DNA of 64,000 nt from assembly GCF_019890675.1 (NCBI RefSeq), contig NZ_JAIOAA010000015.1, positions 62,001 through 126,000 on the forward strand. The letters run 5' to 3'. Shown here piece by piece: positions 18,439-28,976 of the stretch; within the stretch, counting starts at the first letter, position 1, and every line of letters starts with the position of its first letter. The position numbers were made by a program, and so were the translations under genes. The notes beneath the pieces were generated by a model, which saw only the letters and a list, made by a program, of their open reading frames with translations, ran no database searches and was not told where the DNA came from. Origin of the DNA: Micromonospora sp. PLK6-60 (GTDB lineage Bacteria > Actinomycetota > Actinomycetes > Mycobacteriales > Micromonosporaceae).

Positions 18439-18535
18439 GGCGAACGAGGCCCTCTCGTCAGCAACGGAGCGCCTCGACCAGGCGGGGCGGCGTTGAAGCT
18501 GCCCCGCCTCCGGACAGACGCTGGAGGAGGCAGGG

Positions 18536-18595
18536 ATGCAGGAGTGCCCGCACGATGGGCCGCTGCCGTCGGCGTATCCGGCGGCTGGCTGGTGA
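18536..18595 (+). CDS. 19-residue leader peptide overlapping the XRE regulator
   Basis: An ATG at 18536 sits behind GGAGGAGG (18523-18530), the strongest Shine-Dalgarno in this region, and encodes MQECPHDGPLPSAYPAAGW. Its TGA stop overlaps the GTG start of the regulator as GTGA (18592-18595), the usual arrangement for translational coupling. Alternatively, the peptide is the true N-terminus of the regulator separated by a one-base frameshift, since the regulator frame also reads GW immediately before its LVNDLPVGRR. Confidence 0.5.
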   Translation: MQECPHDGPLPSAYPAAGW

Positions 18596-19746
18596 ACGAC
18601 CTTCCGGTGGGCCGCCGGGTCGCCCATTGGCGGGTGCGGCGGAACATGACGCAGCAGCAGTTCGCCGACCGGCTCGGCAAGTCGAAGAGCTGGGTGGACA
18701 AGGTCGAGCGGGGCGTACGAAATCTGGAGCGGGTGTCGAGTCTGCGCGAGGTCGCCGACGTGCTCCGGATCGACGTGGAGGTCCTGCTGGCCGACCGGGA
18801 CAGGCAGCCGTCGCGTACTGTCCCGGGCGTGGCACGGGTGCGGGCCGCGCTGGCCCGCTACCACGTCCCGGTCCCCGGCCGGCCGGCCGACGTGGCCGAG
18901 CTGCGGGCCCGCCTGGCGCACGCGGAGCAGACCTACCGGCATGCCCGTTACCCGGCGTTGCTCGTCGCGCTGCCGGACCTGCTGGGCGCCGCGCGTGCGG
19001 CGCGGGCGGCCCGACCGGGGCCGACGGCGGACGGGCTGCTGGTGGCCGGGTACGGGCTGGTGGCCCTGGCGCTGCTGAAGGTCGATCAGGGGGAGCTGGC
19101 CTGGCTGGCCGCCGATCGGGGCATGGCGGTGGCCGCCGCCATGGACGATCCGGGGGCCGTCGCCCGCGCCACGGTGCCGCTGAGTCAGGTGCTGCGGTTC
19201 GTCGGCCGGCGACGGTCCGCGCGGGAGGCCGCCGTGGTGGCCGCCCGCAGGCTCGCGTCGGCGCCGCCCGGCGGCGATCCGTCGCCCGGCCCGTCCCTGC
19301 TCGGGACCTTGTTCGTGCAGGCCGCCCTCGCCGCCGCCGGCCGGGGGGACGAGCGCGGCGCCGAGGACCTGCTCGACCGCGCGGCGTCCGCCGGGGACAC
19401 CGGAGCCCCCGGCCGGGCGGCGGTCGAGGCCGCCCGGGTGGTGGCCGCCGCCTCCCTCGGTGACGTCACGGCGGCGACGGTGCGCCACGAGCGGTTGATC
19501 GCCGGTGACGAGTGGCGGTGGCTGCCACCCGAGCACCGGGCCGCGTACCTGCTCGACGCCGCCCGCGCGTACGCGGTGGCCGGCGACCCGGTCCGGGCGG
19601 GGCGGACGGTGCTGGAGGCGGAACGCACCGCCCACGGCGAGGTGCACGACCGGCCGGCGGTCCGGGAGCTGGTCGCGGTCGTGGCGCGTACCGGCGCGGC
19701 CACGGCCGCCCTGGATCGGCTCGCCGCCACCCTGCACGTCACCTGA
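18592..19746 (+). CDS. XRE-family transcriptional regulator with large C-terminal helical domain
   Basis: A 384-residue protein. An HTH_3/XRE domain occupies about residues 5-65 (VGRRVAHWRVRRNMTQQQFADRL, SKSWVDKVERGVRNLERVSSLREVADVL). About 300 Ala/Arg/Leu-rich helical residues follow, probably TPR-like repeats, as in actinobacterial regulators that read a peptide or small signal. No Shine-Dalgarno directly precedes the GTG, so translation probably depends on the overlapping leader peptide. It is divergent from the small GntR gene. Target and signal are unknown. Confidence 0.82.
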   Translation: MNDLPVGRRVAHWRVRRNMTQQQFADRLGKSKSWVDKVERGVRNLERVSSLREVADVLRIDVEVLLADRDRQPSRTVPGVARVRAALARYHVPVPGRPADVAELRARLAHAEQTYRHARYPALLVALPDLLGAARAARAARPGPTADGLLVAGYGLVALALLKVDQGELAWLAADRGMAVAAAMDDPGAVARATVPLSQVLRFVGRRRSAREAAVVAARRLASAPPGGDPSPGPSLLGTLFVQAALAAAGRGDERGAEDLLDRAASAGDTGAPGRAAVEAARVVAAASLGDVTAATVRHERLIAGDEWRWLPPEHRAAYLLDAARAYAVAGDPVRAGRTVLEAERTAHGEVHDRPAVRELVAVVARTGAATAALDRLAATLHVT

Positions 19747-19764
19747 AACTGGTGGAAGGGTGCG

Positions 19765-20319
19765 TCAGCCGAGGTCGTGCTCGGCCGGGCTGGTGTTCAG
19801 CACCCAGGCCAGCGGCATGGTGGCCCGCACCGCATACTGCTCGCCGTCCAACTGGTGCATCGTCACGGTCTGCGCCGCGTCCTGCTCCACGACCCAGTAT
19901 CGCGGGATGCCGGCCGCCGCGTATTCGGCCCGCTTGGTGACCGTGTCGATGCCCTCGGAGCCGGGCGAGACGATCTCGGCCACGAGGAGCACGTCGCCGG
20001 TCGGCAACCACACGCCGTCGGCCTGCGCCTTGCTCCACACCACCAGGTCGGGGATGCGACCGCCGACCCCGCCGCGGCGACCCGGGATGCGCAGCCCGAC
20101 CGCCTGGGCGAGGTGATCCGCCGGAATGCCGCCCTGGGCCAGCCACACCATCAGCCGGGTCGCGACGATCGCATGGGCGTATCCCGGCGGCGGCATGATC
20201 GAGAGAACTCCCTCGGGACTGATCTCGTACCGATGGTGCTCGTCCGCGGCCATCATCGCGGTCAGGTCGTCGAGCGTGACGATCGGCGGCATCGACCTGC
20301 CCACCGCCTCCGAGCTCAT
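19765..20319 (-). CDS. Uma2-family (DUF820) PD-(D/E)XK protein
   Basis: A 184-residue protein of the Uma2 family with a restriction-endonuclease-like fold. It shows MPPPGYAHAIVATRLMVWL, the catalytic-type Asp91 in GRIPDLVVW, Glu115 in LLVAEIVSPGSEGID, and KRAEYAAAGIPRYWVVE. These proteins are often multicopy in cyanobacteria and actinobacteria and their role is unsettled. It stands alone, convergent with the XRE gene 18 bp away. No transposase or toxin partner is adjacent. Confidence 0.88.
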   Translation of the reverse strand: MSSEAVGRSMPPIVTLDDLTAMMAADEHHRYEISPEGVLSIMPPPGYAHAIVATRLMVWLAQGGIPADHLAQAVGLRIPGRRGGVGGRIPDLVVWSKAQADGVWLPTGDVLLVAEIVSPGSEGIDTVTKRAEYAAAGIPRYWVVEQDAAQTVTMHQLDGEQYAVRATMPLAWVLNTSPAEHDLG

Positions 20320-20362
20320 GCCGGCATCCTACCGGCCGGACACCGTCCCACCCGGCAGCTGC

Positions 20363-21571
20363 TCACCGCGCCGCGCCCACCGACCGGTACACCTCCAGCG
20401 TCCGGGCCGCGACCGCGTCCCAGGAGAAGTGCTCGACCGCCCGCCGCCGCCCGGCGAGCCCGAACTCCTCGGCCCGCTTCGGGTCGGCCAGCAACTCGTT
20501 GAGCCGGGCCGCGAGGTCCGCCTCGAACCGCGCCGGGTCCAGCGGAGTGCCGGAGCCGTCGCCGGCCTGCTCGATGGGGACCAGCTGGCCGGTGTCGCCG
20601 TCGGCGACCACCTCGGGGATGCCGCCGGTGGCGGTGGCCACCACGGCCGTCTCGCAGGCCATCGCCTCCAGGTTGACGATGCCCATCGGCTCGTAGACGG
20701 ACGGGCAGACGAAGATCGTGGCGTGGGTGAGCACCTGGATCACCTCGTGCTTGGGCAGCATCGCCGCCACCCAGATCACCCCCGAACGGGTGGCCCGCAG
20801 CTCGGCGACCAGCTCCTCCACCTCGGCGGCGAGCTCCGGGGTGTCGGGGGCGCCGGCGAGCAGCACCAGCTGGGTGTCGGCGGGCAGTTCCCGGGCCGCC
20901 CGCAGCAGATACGGCAGGCCCTTCTGCCGGGTGATCCGTCCGACGTACACCACGCTGGGGCGGGCCGGGTCGATGCCGAGCCGGTCGACGACGTCGGTGC
21001 CGTGGTCCGGGGCGTACTGGGTGGTGTCGATGCCGTTGTAGACCACCCGGACCCGGTCCGGGTTCACCGCCGGGTAGGCGGTGAGCACGTCCCGCCGCAT
21101 CCCCTCGCTGACCGCGATCACCGCGTCGGCGGCCTCCACCGCGGTCCGCTCGGCCCAGGAGGAGAGCGCGTACCCGCCGCCGAGCTGCTCGGCCTTCCAC
21201 GGCCGCAGCGGCTCCAGGCTGTGCGCGGTCAGCACGTGCGGCACCCCGTACAGCAGCTTCGCGGTGTGCCCGGCCAGGTTGGCGTACCAGGTGTGGCTGT
21301 GCACCACGTCGGTGCCGGCGCAACCGGCCGCCATCTCCAGGTCGACGCCCATCGTGCGCAGCGCGGCGTTCGCACCGGCCAGGCCGGCCGGCTCGGCGTA
21401 CGCGGTGACGCCCGGCTCGGTGCGGGGCGCGCCGAAGCAGTGCACCCGTACGTCGGCGAGCCGGCGCAGCTCCCGGGCCAGGTACTCGACGTGCACCCCG
21501 GCGCCGCCGTACACCTCCGGCGGGTACTCCCGGGTGAGCAGGTCGACGCGCAGCCCACGCGAATCCGTCAT
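20363..21571 (-). CDS. glgM: GT4 glucosyltransferase GlgM (maltose-1-phosphate synthase; glycogen synthase GlgA-type)
   Basis: A 402-residue GT4 enzyme. It has the N-terminal donor/acceptor cleft LTREYPPEVYGGAGVHVEYLARELR, then HSHTWYANLAG, VYVGRITRQKGLPYLLRA, and the GT4 signature VCPSVYEPMGIVNLEAMACETAVVATATGGIPEVV. It is divergent from glgC (96 bp between starts), matching the mycobacterial glgM-glgC arrangement in which GlgM builds alpha-maltose-1-phosphate from ADP-glucose and glucose-1-phosphate. With glgE in the same window this supports GlgM over a classical GlgA; automated pipelines may label it glgA. The ATG at 21571 begins just before the first strand. Confidence 0.9.
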   Translation of the reverse strand: MTDSRGLRVDLLTREYPPEVYGGAGVHVEYLARELRRLADVRVHCFGAPRTEPGVTAYAEPAGLAGANAALRTMGVDLEMAAGCAGTDVVHSHTWYANLAGHTAKLLYGVPHVLTAHSLEPLRPWKAEQLGGGYALSSWAERTAVEAADAVIAVSEGMRRDVLTAYPAVNPDRVRVVYNGIDTTQYAPDHGTDVVDRLGIDPARPSVVYVGRITRQKGLPYLLRAARELPADTQLVLLAGAPDTPELAAEVEELVAELRATRSGVIWVAAMLPKHEVIQVLTHATIFVCPSVYEPMGIVNLEAMACETAVVATATGGIPEVVADGDTGQLVPIEQAGDGSGTPLDPARFEADLAARLNELLADPKRAEEFGLAGRRRAVEHFSWDAVAARTLEVYRSVGAAR

Positions 21572-21667
21572 GCCCGGCACCCTAACGCGGAATCCCGTTC
21601 CGCACCCGGCGCGGATCTGTGCGGCGTACGAGTGGTGAAGTCGGGGCGGGATGGTTAGCGTCGGTAC

Positions 21668-22900
21668 ATGGCAGCAAAGGTGCTCGCGATCGTGTTGGCC
21701 GGCGGCGAGGGCAAGCGACTCATGCCGCTGACGACGGACCGGGCCAAGCCCGCCGTCCCGTTCGGCGGGATGTACCGGATGGTCGACTTCGTGCTCTCGA
21801 ACCTGGCCAACGCCGGCTTCCTCAAGATCGTCGTGTTGACCCAGTACAAGTCGCACTCGCTGGACCGGCACATCACCAAGACCTGGCGGATGTCGACCCT
21901 GCTCGGCAACTACGTCACGCCGGTGCCCGCCCAGCAGCGCCGCGGCCCGTGGTGGTTCGCCGGCTCGGCCGACGCGATCTACCAGAGCTTCAACCTGATC
22001 AACGACGAGCAGCCGGACTACGTGATCGTCTTCGGCGCCGACCACATCTACCGGATGGACCCGCGGCAGATGGTGGAGGACCACATCGCCTCCGGCGCCG
22101 GGGTCACCGTGGCCGGCATCCGCCAGCCGCTGTCCTCGGCCGACCAGTTCGGCGTCATCGAGGTCGGCGAGGACGGCCGGCGGATCCGCGCCTTCCGGGA
22201 GAAGCCGACCGACGCGGTCGGCCTGCCCGACGCGCCGGACCAGGTGTACGCCTCGATGGGCAACTACGTCTTCACCACCCGGGCGCTCTGCGAGGCCGTC
22301 GAGCGCGACGCGGAGGACCGGAGCAGCAAGCACGACATGGGCGGCAGCATCATCCCGATGCTGGTCGAGCGGGGCGAGGCAAACGTCTACGACTTCAAGG
22401 ACAACGAGGTGCCCGGCAGCACCGACCGGGACCGCGGCTACTGGCGGGACGTGGGGACGCTCGACTCGTTCTACGACGCCCACATGGACCTGATCAACGT
22501 GCACCCGGTGTTCAACCTCTACAACTTCGAGTGGCCGATCTACACCGAGCAGCCGCCGTACCCGCCGGCGAAGTTCGTCCACCAGTGGGGCGAGCGGGTC
22601 GGCCGGGCGGTCGCCTCGATGGTCTCGCCCGGCGCGGTGATCTCCGGATCGCTGGTGGAGAACTCGGTGGTCTCGCCCAAGGTCAAGGTCCACTCCTGGG
22701 CGCACGTGGACGGCGCGGTGCTGATGGAGGGCGTCGAGATCGGCCGGCACGCGGTGGTCCGCCGGGCCATCCTGGACAAGAACGTCTTCGTCCCGGAGGG
22801 CGCCGAGATCGGCGTGGACCTGGAGAAGGACCGGCAGCGGTACACCGTCTCCGACAACGGCATCGTGGTGATCGGCAAGGGCCAGCGCGTCGAGCCGTGA
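21668..22900 (+). CDS. glgC: Glucose-1-phosphate adenylyltransferase GlgC
   Basis: A 410-residue ADP-glucose pyrophosphorylase making ADP-glucose from ATP and glucose-1-phosphate. It has the nucleotide-binding [21 protein letters not shown], the [14 protein letters not shown] block, [19 protein letters not shown], and [18 protein letters not shown] in the catalytic domain, followed by a left-handed beta-helix region ([39 protein letters not shown]). No good Shine-Dalgarno is seen. It supplies GlgM, divergent from it, and pgm lies 66 bp downstream on the same strand. Confidence 0.95.
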   Translation: MAAKVLAIVLAGGEGKRLMPLTTDRAKPAVPFGGMYRMVDFVLSNLANAGFLKIVVLTQYKSHSLDRHITKTWRMSTLLGNYVTPVPAQQRRGPWWFAGSADAIYQSFNLINDEQPDYVIVFGADHIYRMDPRQMVEDHIASGAGVTVAGIRQPLSSADQFGVIEVGEDGRRIRAFREKPTDAVGLPDAPDQVYASMGNYVFTTRALCEAVERDAEDRSSKHDMGGSIIPMLVERGEANVYDFKDNEVPGSTDRDRGYWRDVGTLDSFYDAHMDLINVHPVFNLYNFEWPIYTEQPPYPPAKFVHQWGERVGRAVASMVSPGAVISGSLVENSVVSPKVKVHSWAHVDGAVLMEGVEIGRHAVVRRAILDKNVFVPEGAEIGVDLEKDRQRYTVSDNGIVVIGKGQRVEP

Positions 22901-22966
22901 GGCACGTGTGACCTCGGCCCCGGCCGGGAAAGAACCACCGTCCCACCGTCCCTGGAGGTAGCAGCA

Positions 22967-24610
<1,644 letters not shown>

Positions 24611-24622
24611 CCGGACGGACGG

Positions 24623-25546
24623 TCAACAGGGCGGGTCCAGCTCCCGCTGGGTGTACGGCTGTCGCAGCTCCTCCGGGAGCAGCTCCCGCAGCTGGTCGGG
24701 CAGGAACGGCAGGTCGAGCAGGCTCAGCTTGAGCTGGTTGCGTTCCTGGTAGCGCACCGGGTCGAAGCGGACCACCTGCCCGGCGTCCGGCCGGTAGCGG
24801 ATGTCCACCGTCCCCTCGGTCGCCGCGTCGTTGATGACGACGCCGTCCATCTCCACCGCGACCGACGCCGAGTGCGGCCGCAACTCCAGCCGGATGGTCT
24901 CCTCGGGGGAGAGGACCAGCGGCCGGGAGATGCCGGACATCGGCGCCGACGGGGTCACCACCACCGCGTGGGTGGCGGGGGAGACCAGCGGCCCGCCGGC
25001 GGCGTAGCTGTACGCGGTTGAGCCGGTGGGCGTGCTGATCACCAGGGCGTCGCAGCGGTAGTAGCCGTACCGCTGGCCGTCCACGGCCAGGGTGGCGGTG
25101 ACGAAGCCCGACCCGGGCTGGCGGATCAGCGCGATGTCGTTGAAGGCGACCACGTCGTCGCCGCACACGTCGCAGGCCAGGCAGGCGTGCGACTCCACGG
25201 TGAAGTCCTTGGCCAGCAGCCGGCTCAGCGCCTCCGGCAGCTCCGGCGGCGCGACCTCGACGAGAAAGCCGAGCCGGCCCAGGTGCACGCCGAGCACCGG
25301 CTTGGGATCGCGTACGGCCGAGCGGAGCGCGCCGAGCATGGTGCCGTCCCCGCCGATGCTGATCAGGGCGTCCGCGCGGGTGGCCAGCTCCGCCTCGGGC
25401 ACCGGCTCGACGGTCGCCGGCACCCGGTGCCGGTCCTCGGCGCGCACCAGCAGCGACTTGCGGTTCCTCGTCGCCCACCGCTCGATGATCCCGACCACCT
25501 CGGTGACGTCCCGGGTGGGGTGCAGCACCAGACCCAGCCCCGCCAT
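24623..25546 (-). CDS. nadK: NAD kinase
   Basis: A 307-residue NAD(+)/ATP-NAD kinase phosphorylating NAD to NADP. It has LGLVLHPTRDVTEVV, the GGDGT motif in ISIGGDGTMLGALR, LGRLGFLVEV, and the second conserved block ALVISTPTGSTAYSYAAGGPLVSP. The length is usual. It converges with pgm (12 bp gap) and lies upstream of the carboxypeptidase on the opposite side. Some actinobacterial orthologues use polyphosphate as well as ATP; sequence alone does not decide that here. Confidence 0.93.
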   Translation of the reverse strand: MAGLGLVLHPTRDVTEVVGIIERWATRNRKSLLVRAEDRHRVPATVEPVPEAELATRADALISIGGDGTMLGALRSAVRDPKPVLGVHLGRLGFLVEVAPPELPEALSRLLAKDFTVESHACLACDVCGDDVVAFNDIALIRQPGSGFVTATLAVDGQRYGYYRCDALVISTPTGSTAYSYAAGGPLVSPATHAVVVTPSAPMSGISRPLVLSPEETIRLELRPHSASVAVEMDGVVINDAATEGTVDIRYRPDAGQVVRFDPVRYQERNQLKLSLLDLPFLPDQLRELLPEELRQPYTQRELDPPC

Positions 25547-25648
25547 CCGTACAGCTCACCACATCCGGGTCGGACCCGCCTCCGGTAACCGGAAGGTGCG
25601 CCGGCGGTGGGGTCACCGCCGGCGCACCTTCGGTCGTGCTGTCGTCGC

Positions 25649-28600
25649 CTAGCGGCGCTTGTGCAGGTGCTTCAGCGACTTGGCGACCAGGTCGTCCCGG
25701 GCCGCCGGGGCCAGCCCCTCCAGCCCGAAGCCGAGGTAGACGGTGTCCGCGGTGACCACCGCCGCCCCCTCCTCGAACGCCTGCTGGCTGCGGGTCCAGT
25801 TGTTCGGCGCGGTGGCCGAGCCGGCCGGCGCCGCCGCGACGGTCCAGCCGCCCAGGTCCGCCTCGAACGAGGTCTCCGAGACGACCGCCCCGTCGGCGAT
25901 CACCCGCGCGTCGTCCAGGAAGACGCCCAGGCCCTGGGTGCCCCAGTCGGAGACGTACGAGATGGCCACCTCGACCTGCTTGCCGGCGTACGCCGACAGG
26001 TCGATCTTGAATTCCTGCCAGCCGCCGGAGGAGCCGGTGGCCGCGTTCCAGCTGCCCGTGCTGCCCGTCGGGGAGCAGTCCGCGCCCTGGTAGTGGGCCA
26101 GGAACGGGTGCAGCTGCGCCACCCAGCCCGACTGGCAGCTCTCGCCGGTGCCGGTGTCGGTGTGCCCGTTGGCGTCCGGCAGCGTGGTCCAGTTGTCGCT
26201 GCCCACCTCGTGCGCCTCGACGATCATGTAGTCCCAGTCCGACTCGATGTCGTACGAGGTGAAGAAGCGCAGCTCACCGCTGCTCGCCCCGGTCAGGTCC
26301 ACGGTCCGGGCCAGCCGCTTGTAGGACTGGTCCGACCGGTCGCTGTACAGGTACCACGCGCCGGTGCGCGGGTCGAACGGCGCGCCGCCCGGCCGCACCC
26401 AGTCCACCGTCGCCGAGCTGGCGAACTGCGGGAACTTGTCCGGCTTCAGGAAGCTGGACGTGGTGAGGAAGGACGCCGTGTGGTCCTGGTTGCCGGCCGA
26501 GCCGGGCGCGTTGAGGTCGCCGGCGAAGCCGTTGAAGGCGCCCGCCGAGCCGCGCACCGGGTACGGGTCGCCGTCGGCCGAGGTGCCACCGTCGCTGACG
26601 TAGTTGTACGCGCCCAGGTAGTACTGCTGGAAGTCGTTCAGCAGCGGCAGGCAGGCCACGTCGTTCGGGTTGGTGCACTCCGGCGGGGCGCCGGGCCGGT
26701 AGGCGTACGACCCGTTGGCGGCCTGTGCGAACAGCGCGTACTTGCCGCTGACCAGGACCTTGCCGCCCTCGTTGAGGTAGTCCCGGACGGCCAGCTCGGT
26801 GGTCAGCGCCGCCTCCGCCGCCGTGCCGGCGACCTGGCCGGGGGAGCGGAGGATGATGTCGTCGCCGGTCTCCCAGATCACCGTCTGGTAGTGCGACAGC
26901 ACGCCCAGCGGGTGCGGGGCGGTGCGTCCCATGGCGTCGAAGTCGTACACGTTCGCCTTGTGTCCGGCCTTGCGCACGGAGTCCGCGATCTGGCCGGCGT
27001 ACTTGGCGGTGGGGCTGTTCTGGGCCGGGCTCAGGCCGGTGGTGTCCTCCATCGCCAGCACCAGCACGTCGCCGCCGATGTCCTGGTGGACCCGGTAGGT
27101 GAAGTGGCTGCTGGCGGTCGGGCCCTTGCCGGGCTTGACCCCGGTGAACCAGACCTCGACCCGGTCGCCGGGCTTCGTGCCGGTGACCGTGCCGCGCAGT
27201 TCGGCGTAGTAGTCGTTGTTGTCGTCGCCGTAGCGCTCACCGCCGCGCCACTCGTGGACCTTCACCGTCTTCGGCCGCCCGCCGTTGACCACGTAGTGCA
27301 TCCGGACGTCCTTCAACGCCCGCCGGGCGATCGTGGCGACCTCCTGGGTCCGCCCGTACGAGGTGTCGAACGCGTCCACCACGAAGTCCGGGGTGCTGCG
27401 GCCGACCACCGACACCGGGTCGTCCGGGTCGGCCGCCGACTTGGCCACGGCGAGGGCGAACGGGAGGTTCTTGGCCACCTCGGCCGAGATCAGCTTCTCG
27501 TCGTCCGGGAAGATGAAGCCGCTGACGCAGTCCGCCGGGTCCCACTGGTCGTTCGGGTCGGACGCCGACGCGCTCTGGCAGGTGGACATCTCCGGGGTGA
27601 AGGCGAGCGTCTTGTAACGCGCCTGCGCGTAGCCGTCGGTCTCGCCGTTGGTGGTGTACAGCTCGGCGGAGATGTCCGGGTCGTAGCCGGGAATCGCCGA
27701 GTGGGCGTCGTCGCCGGCCATCGTCTCGTAGATGACGTCGTCCGGGGTCGGGGTGCTCACCTGCCAGCCCACGCCGTAGAGCAGCAGCTCCGCGGCGGAG
27801 TGATAGTTGATCATGAACTTGAAGCCGACCCGCTTGAACAGGCGGTCCAGCGCCTTGGTCTCCGGCTCCGAGTTCGGCGCGGTGCCCCGGTAGGTCTCGC
27901 TGGTGATGTCCGGCGAGGACCCCTCGTCGTCGTAGCCCCACTTGTAGCCGAAGTTGCGGTTCAGGTCGACGCCGTCGGCGCTGGTGAGCTGCCCGTCGCC
28001 GTCGTTGTCCCGCAGGTTCTTGCGCCACAGCCGGTTGCCCGGGGTGAAGGTGTAGTCGTAGCCGTCGGGGTTCGCCACCGGCAGGAACCACAGCTCCCGG
28101 CTGTCCACCAGGGAGGTGATCTCCTTGTTCTTGCCGTAGTTGTCCAGGTAGTGGTGCAGCAGCCGGCGGGTCATCTCCGGCGTGATCCACTCCCGGGCGT
28201 GCTGGTTGCTGGCGTACAGCACCGCCGGGCGGGTGCCGTCCGGCACCGAGCGGGCGTTCTTGGTCACCTTGACCGCGAGGATCGGCTTGCCCTGCACGGT
28301 GGTGCCGATGGTCTCCAGCTTGGCCAGCTTCGGGAACCGGGCCACCGTCGCGGTCAGCTCGTCCCGGATGCCGCCCGGCTCGCTGTACGACCGGAACGCC
28401 TTCCAGCCCGCGGCGGACTGCTCGCGCAGCACCTGGGAGGCGTCCTTGCCGCGGATCTTCTTGACCCGCAACGGGACGCCCGCCCCGGTCAGCCGCTTCG
28501 CCTCCCGCCGGCTGAGCACCGTCTCGACCTGGGTGCCCGCCGCGCCGGTCTGCACCGTGTCGTGCCCCAGGTCGACCCCGGCCGCGCGCAGCTTCTCCAG

Positions 28601-28747
28601 CTGCTCCGCGTTGACCGTGCCGACGTACACCTCCAAGCTGTCGCGGCCGACCGGATCGGACGGTGGTCGCGCGCTGGCCGGAGCGGTCAGCGCCAGCGCG
28701 CCGACCAGAGTGAACACGCCGGCGATCGCCAGCCGTCTGCGCCTCAT
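25649..28747 (-). CDS. Secreted M14 zinc carboxypeptidase with long C-terminal extension
   Basis: A 1032-residue exported peptidase. The signal peptide covers about residues 1-27 (Arg-rich start, hydrophobic core, APASARP). After a propeptide-like region, the M14 domain (about 115-450) has zinc ligands His183 and Glu186 in NQHAREWITPE and His316 in INYHSAAE, with the catalytic-type Glu386 in AFTPEMSTC. The C-terminal half carries a region resembling immune inhibitor A-type peptidase proteins (SDWDYMIVEAHEVGSDNWTT, then a beta-sandwich) that probably binds substrate or surface. The ATG at 28747 has GAAGGGGG just upstream. A good promoter lies at 28780-28809. Confidence 0.88.
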   Translation of the reverse strand: MRRRRLAIAGVFTLVGALALTAPASARPPSDPVGRDSLEVYVGTVNAEQLEKLRAAGVDLGHDTVQTGAAGTQVETVLSRREAKRLTGAGVPLRVKKIRGKDASQVLREQSAAGWKAFRSYSEPGGIRDELTATVARFPKLAKLETIGTTVQGKPILAVKVTKNARSVPDGTRPAVLYASNQHAREWITPEMTRRLLHHYLDNYGKNKEITSLVDSRELWFLPVANPDGYDYTFTPGNRLWRKNLRDNDGDGQLTSADGVDLNRNFGYKWGYDDEGSSPDITSETYRGTAPNSEPETKALDRLFKRVGFKFMINYHSAAELLLYGVGWQVSTPTPDDVIYETMAGDDAHSAIPGYDPDISAELYTTNGETDGYAQARYKTLAFTPEMSTCQSASASDPNDQWDPADCVSGFIFPDDEKLISAEVAKNLPFALAVAKSAADPDDPVSVVGRSTPDFVVDAFDTSYGRTQEVATIARRALKDVRMHYVVNGGRPKTVKVHEWRGGERYGDDNNDYYAELRGTVTGTKPGDRVEVWFTGVKPGKGPTASSHFTYRVHQDIGGDVLVLAMEDTTGLSPAQNSPTAKYAGQIADSVRKAGHKANVYDFDAMGRTAPHPLGVLSHYQTVIWETGDDIILRSPGQVAGTAAEAALTTELAVRDYLNEGGKVLVSGKYALFAQAANGSYAYRPGAPPECTNPNDVACLPLLNDFQQYYLGAYNYVSDGGTSADGDPYPVRGSAGAFNGFAGDLNAPGSAGNQDHTASFLTTSSFLKPDKFPQFASSATVDWVRPGGAPFDPRTGAWYLYSDRSDQSYKRLARTVDLTGASSGELRFFTSYDIESDWDYMIVEAHEVGSDNWTTLPDANGHTDTGTGESCQSGWVAQLHPFLAHYQGADCSPTGSTGSWNAATGSSGGWQEFKIDLSAYAGKQVEVAISYVSDWGTQGLGVFLDDARVIADGAVVSETSFEADLGGWTVAAAPAGSATAPNNWTRSQQAFEEGAAVVTADTVYLGFGLEGLAPAARDDLVAKSLKHLHKRR

Positions 28748-28779
28748 CGCGCCCCCTTCATGAAGGACCTGTGGCTCGG

Positions 28780-28809
28780 AGCCTTCCTGTGACACCGAAT
28801 GCATGTCAA
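28780..28809 (-). promoter_or_regulatory. Promoter of the secreted carboxypeptidase
   Basis: On the minus strand, TTGACA (28809-28804), an 18-bp spacer and AAGGCT (28785-28780) form a near-consensus sigma-70-type promoter about 33 bp before the ATG. The adjacent perfect inverted repeat at 28808-28826 touches the -35 box, a typical operator position. Confidence 0.5.
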
Positions 28810-28826
28810 TGACTCGATAAGTCATT
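28808..28826. promoter_or_regulatory. Candidate operator palindrome at carboxypeptidase promoter
   Basis: AATGACT and AGTCATT (7 bp, perfect) are separated by CGATA. The repeat abuts the -35 box of the carboxypeptidase promoter and lies about 150 bp before the divergent methyltransferase, so a repressor here could affect either gene. Confidence 0.35.
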
Positions 28827-28976
28827 TCCGTGGCGACGGGCAAGGTGTCCCGTGGCTTATCCGGCAAATGGTCCGGCGGCGGTTTCTTTGTGCCGGATGT
28901 GCTCGTTGAGGACTTCGTACCGCGGGACGTCGGCAACCGGCCGACCCGCTCCTGGCCAGATGATCGGAAGGTCGTC

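Noticed and set aside
19765-20319. Uma2 protein as a sign of a defence or mobile island
   Set aside because: Uma2 proteins are widespread singletons in actinobacteria and no transposase, integrase, toxin or restriction partner is adjacent.
25607-28792. A 1061-codon plus-strand open frame opposite the M14 carboxypeptidase
   Set aside because: Antisense shadow with Arg/Gly/Val-rich composition; the minus-strand frame has clear M14 zinc ligands, a signal peptide and a promoter.
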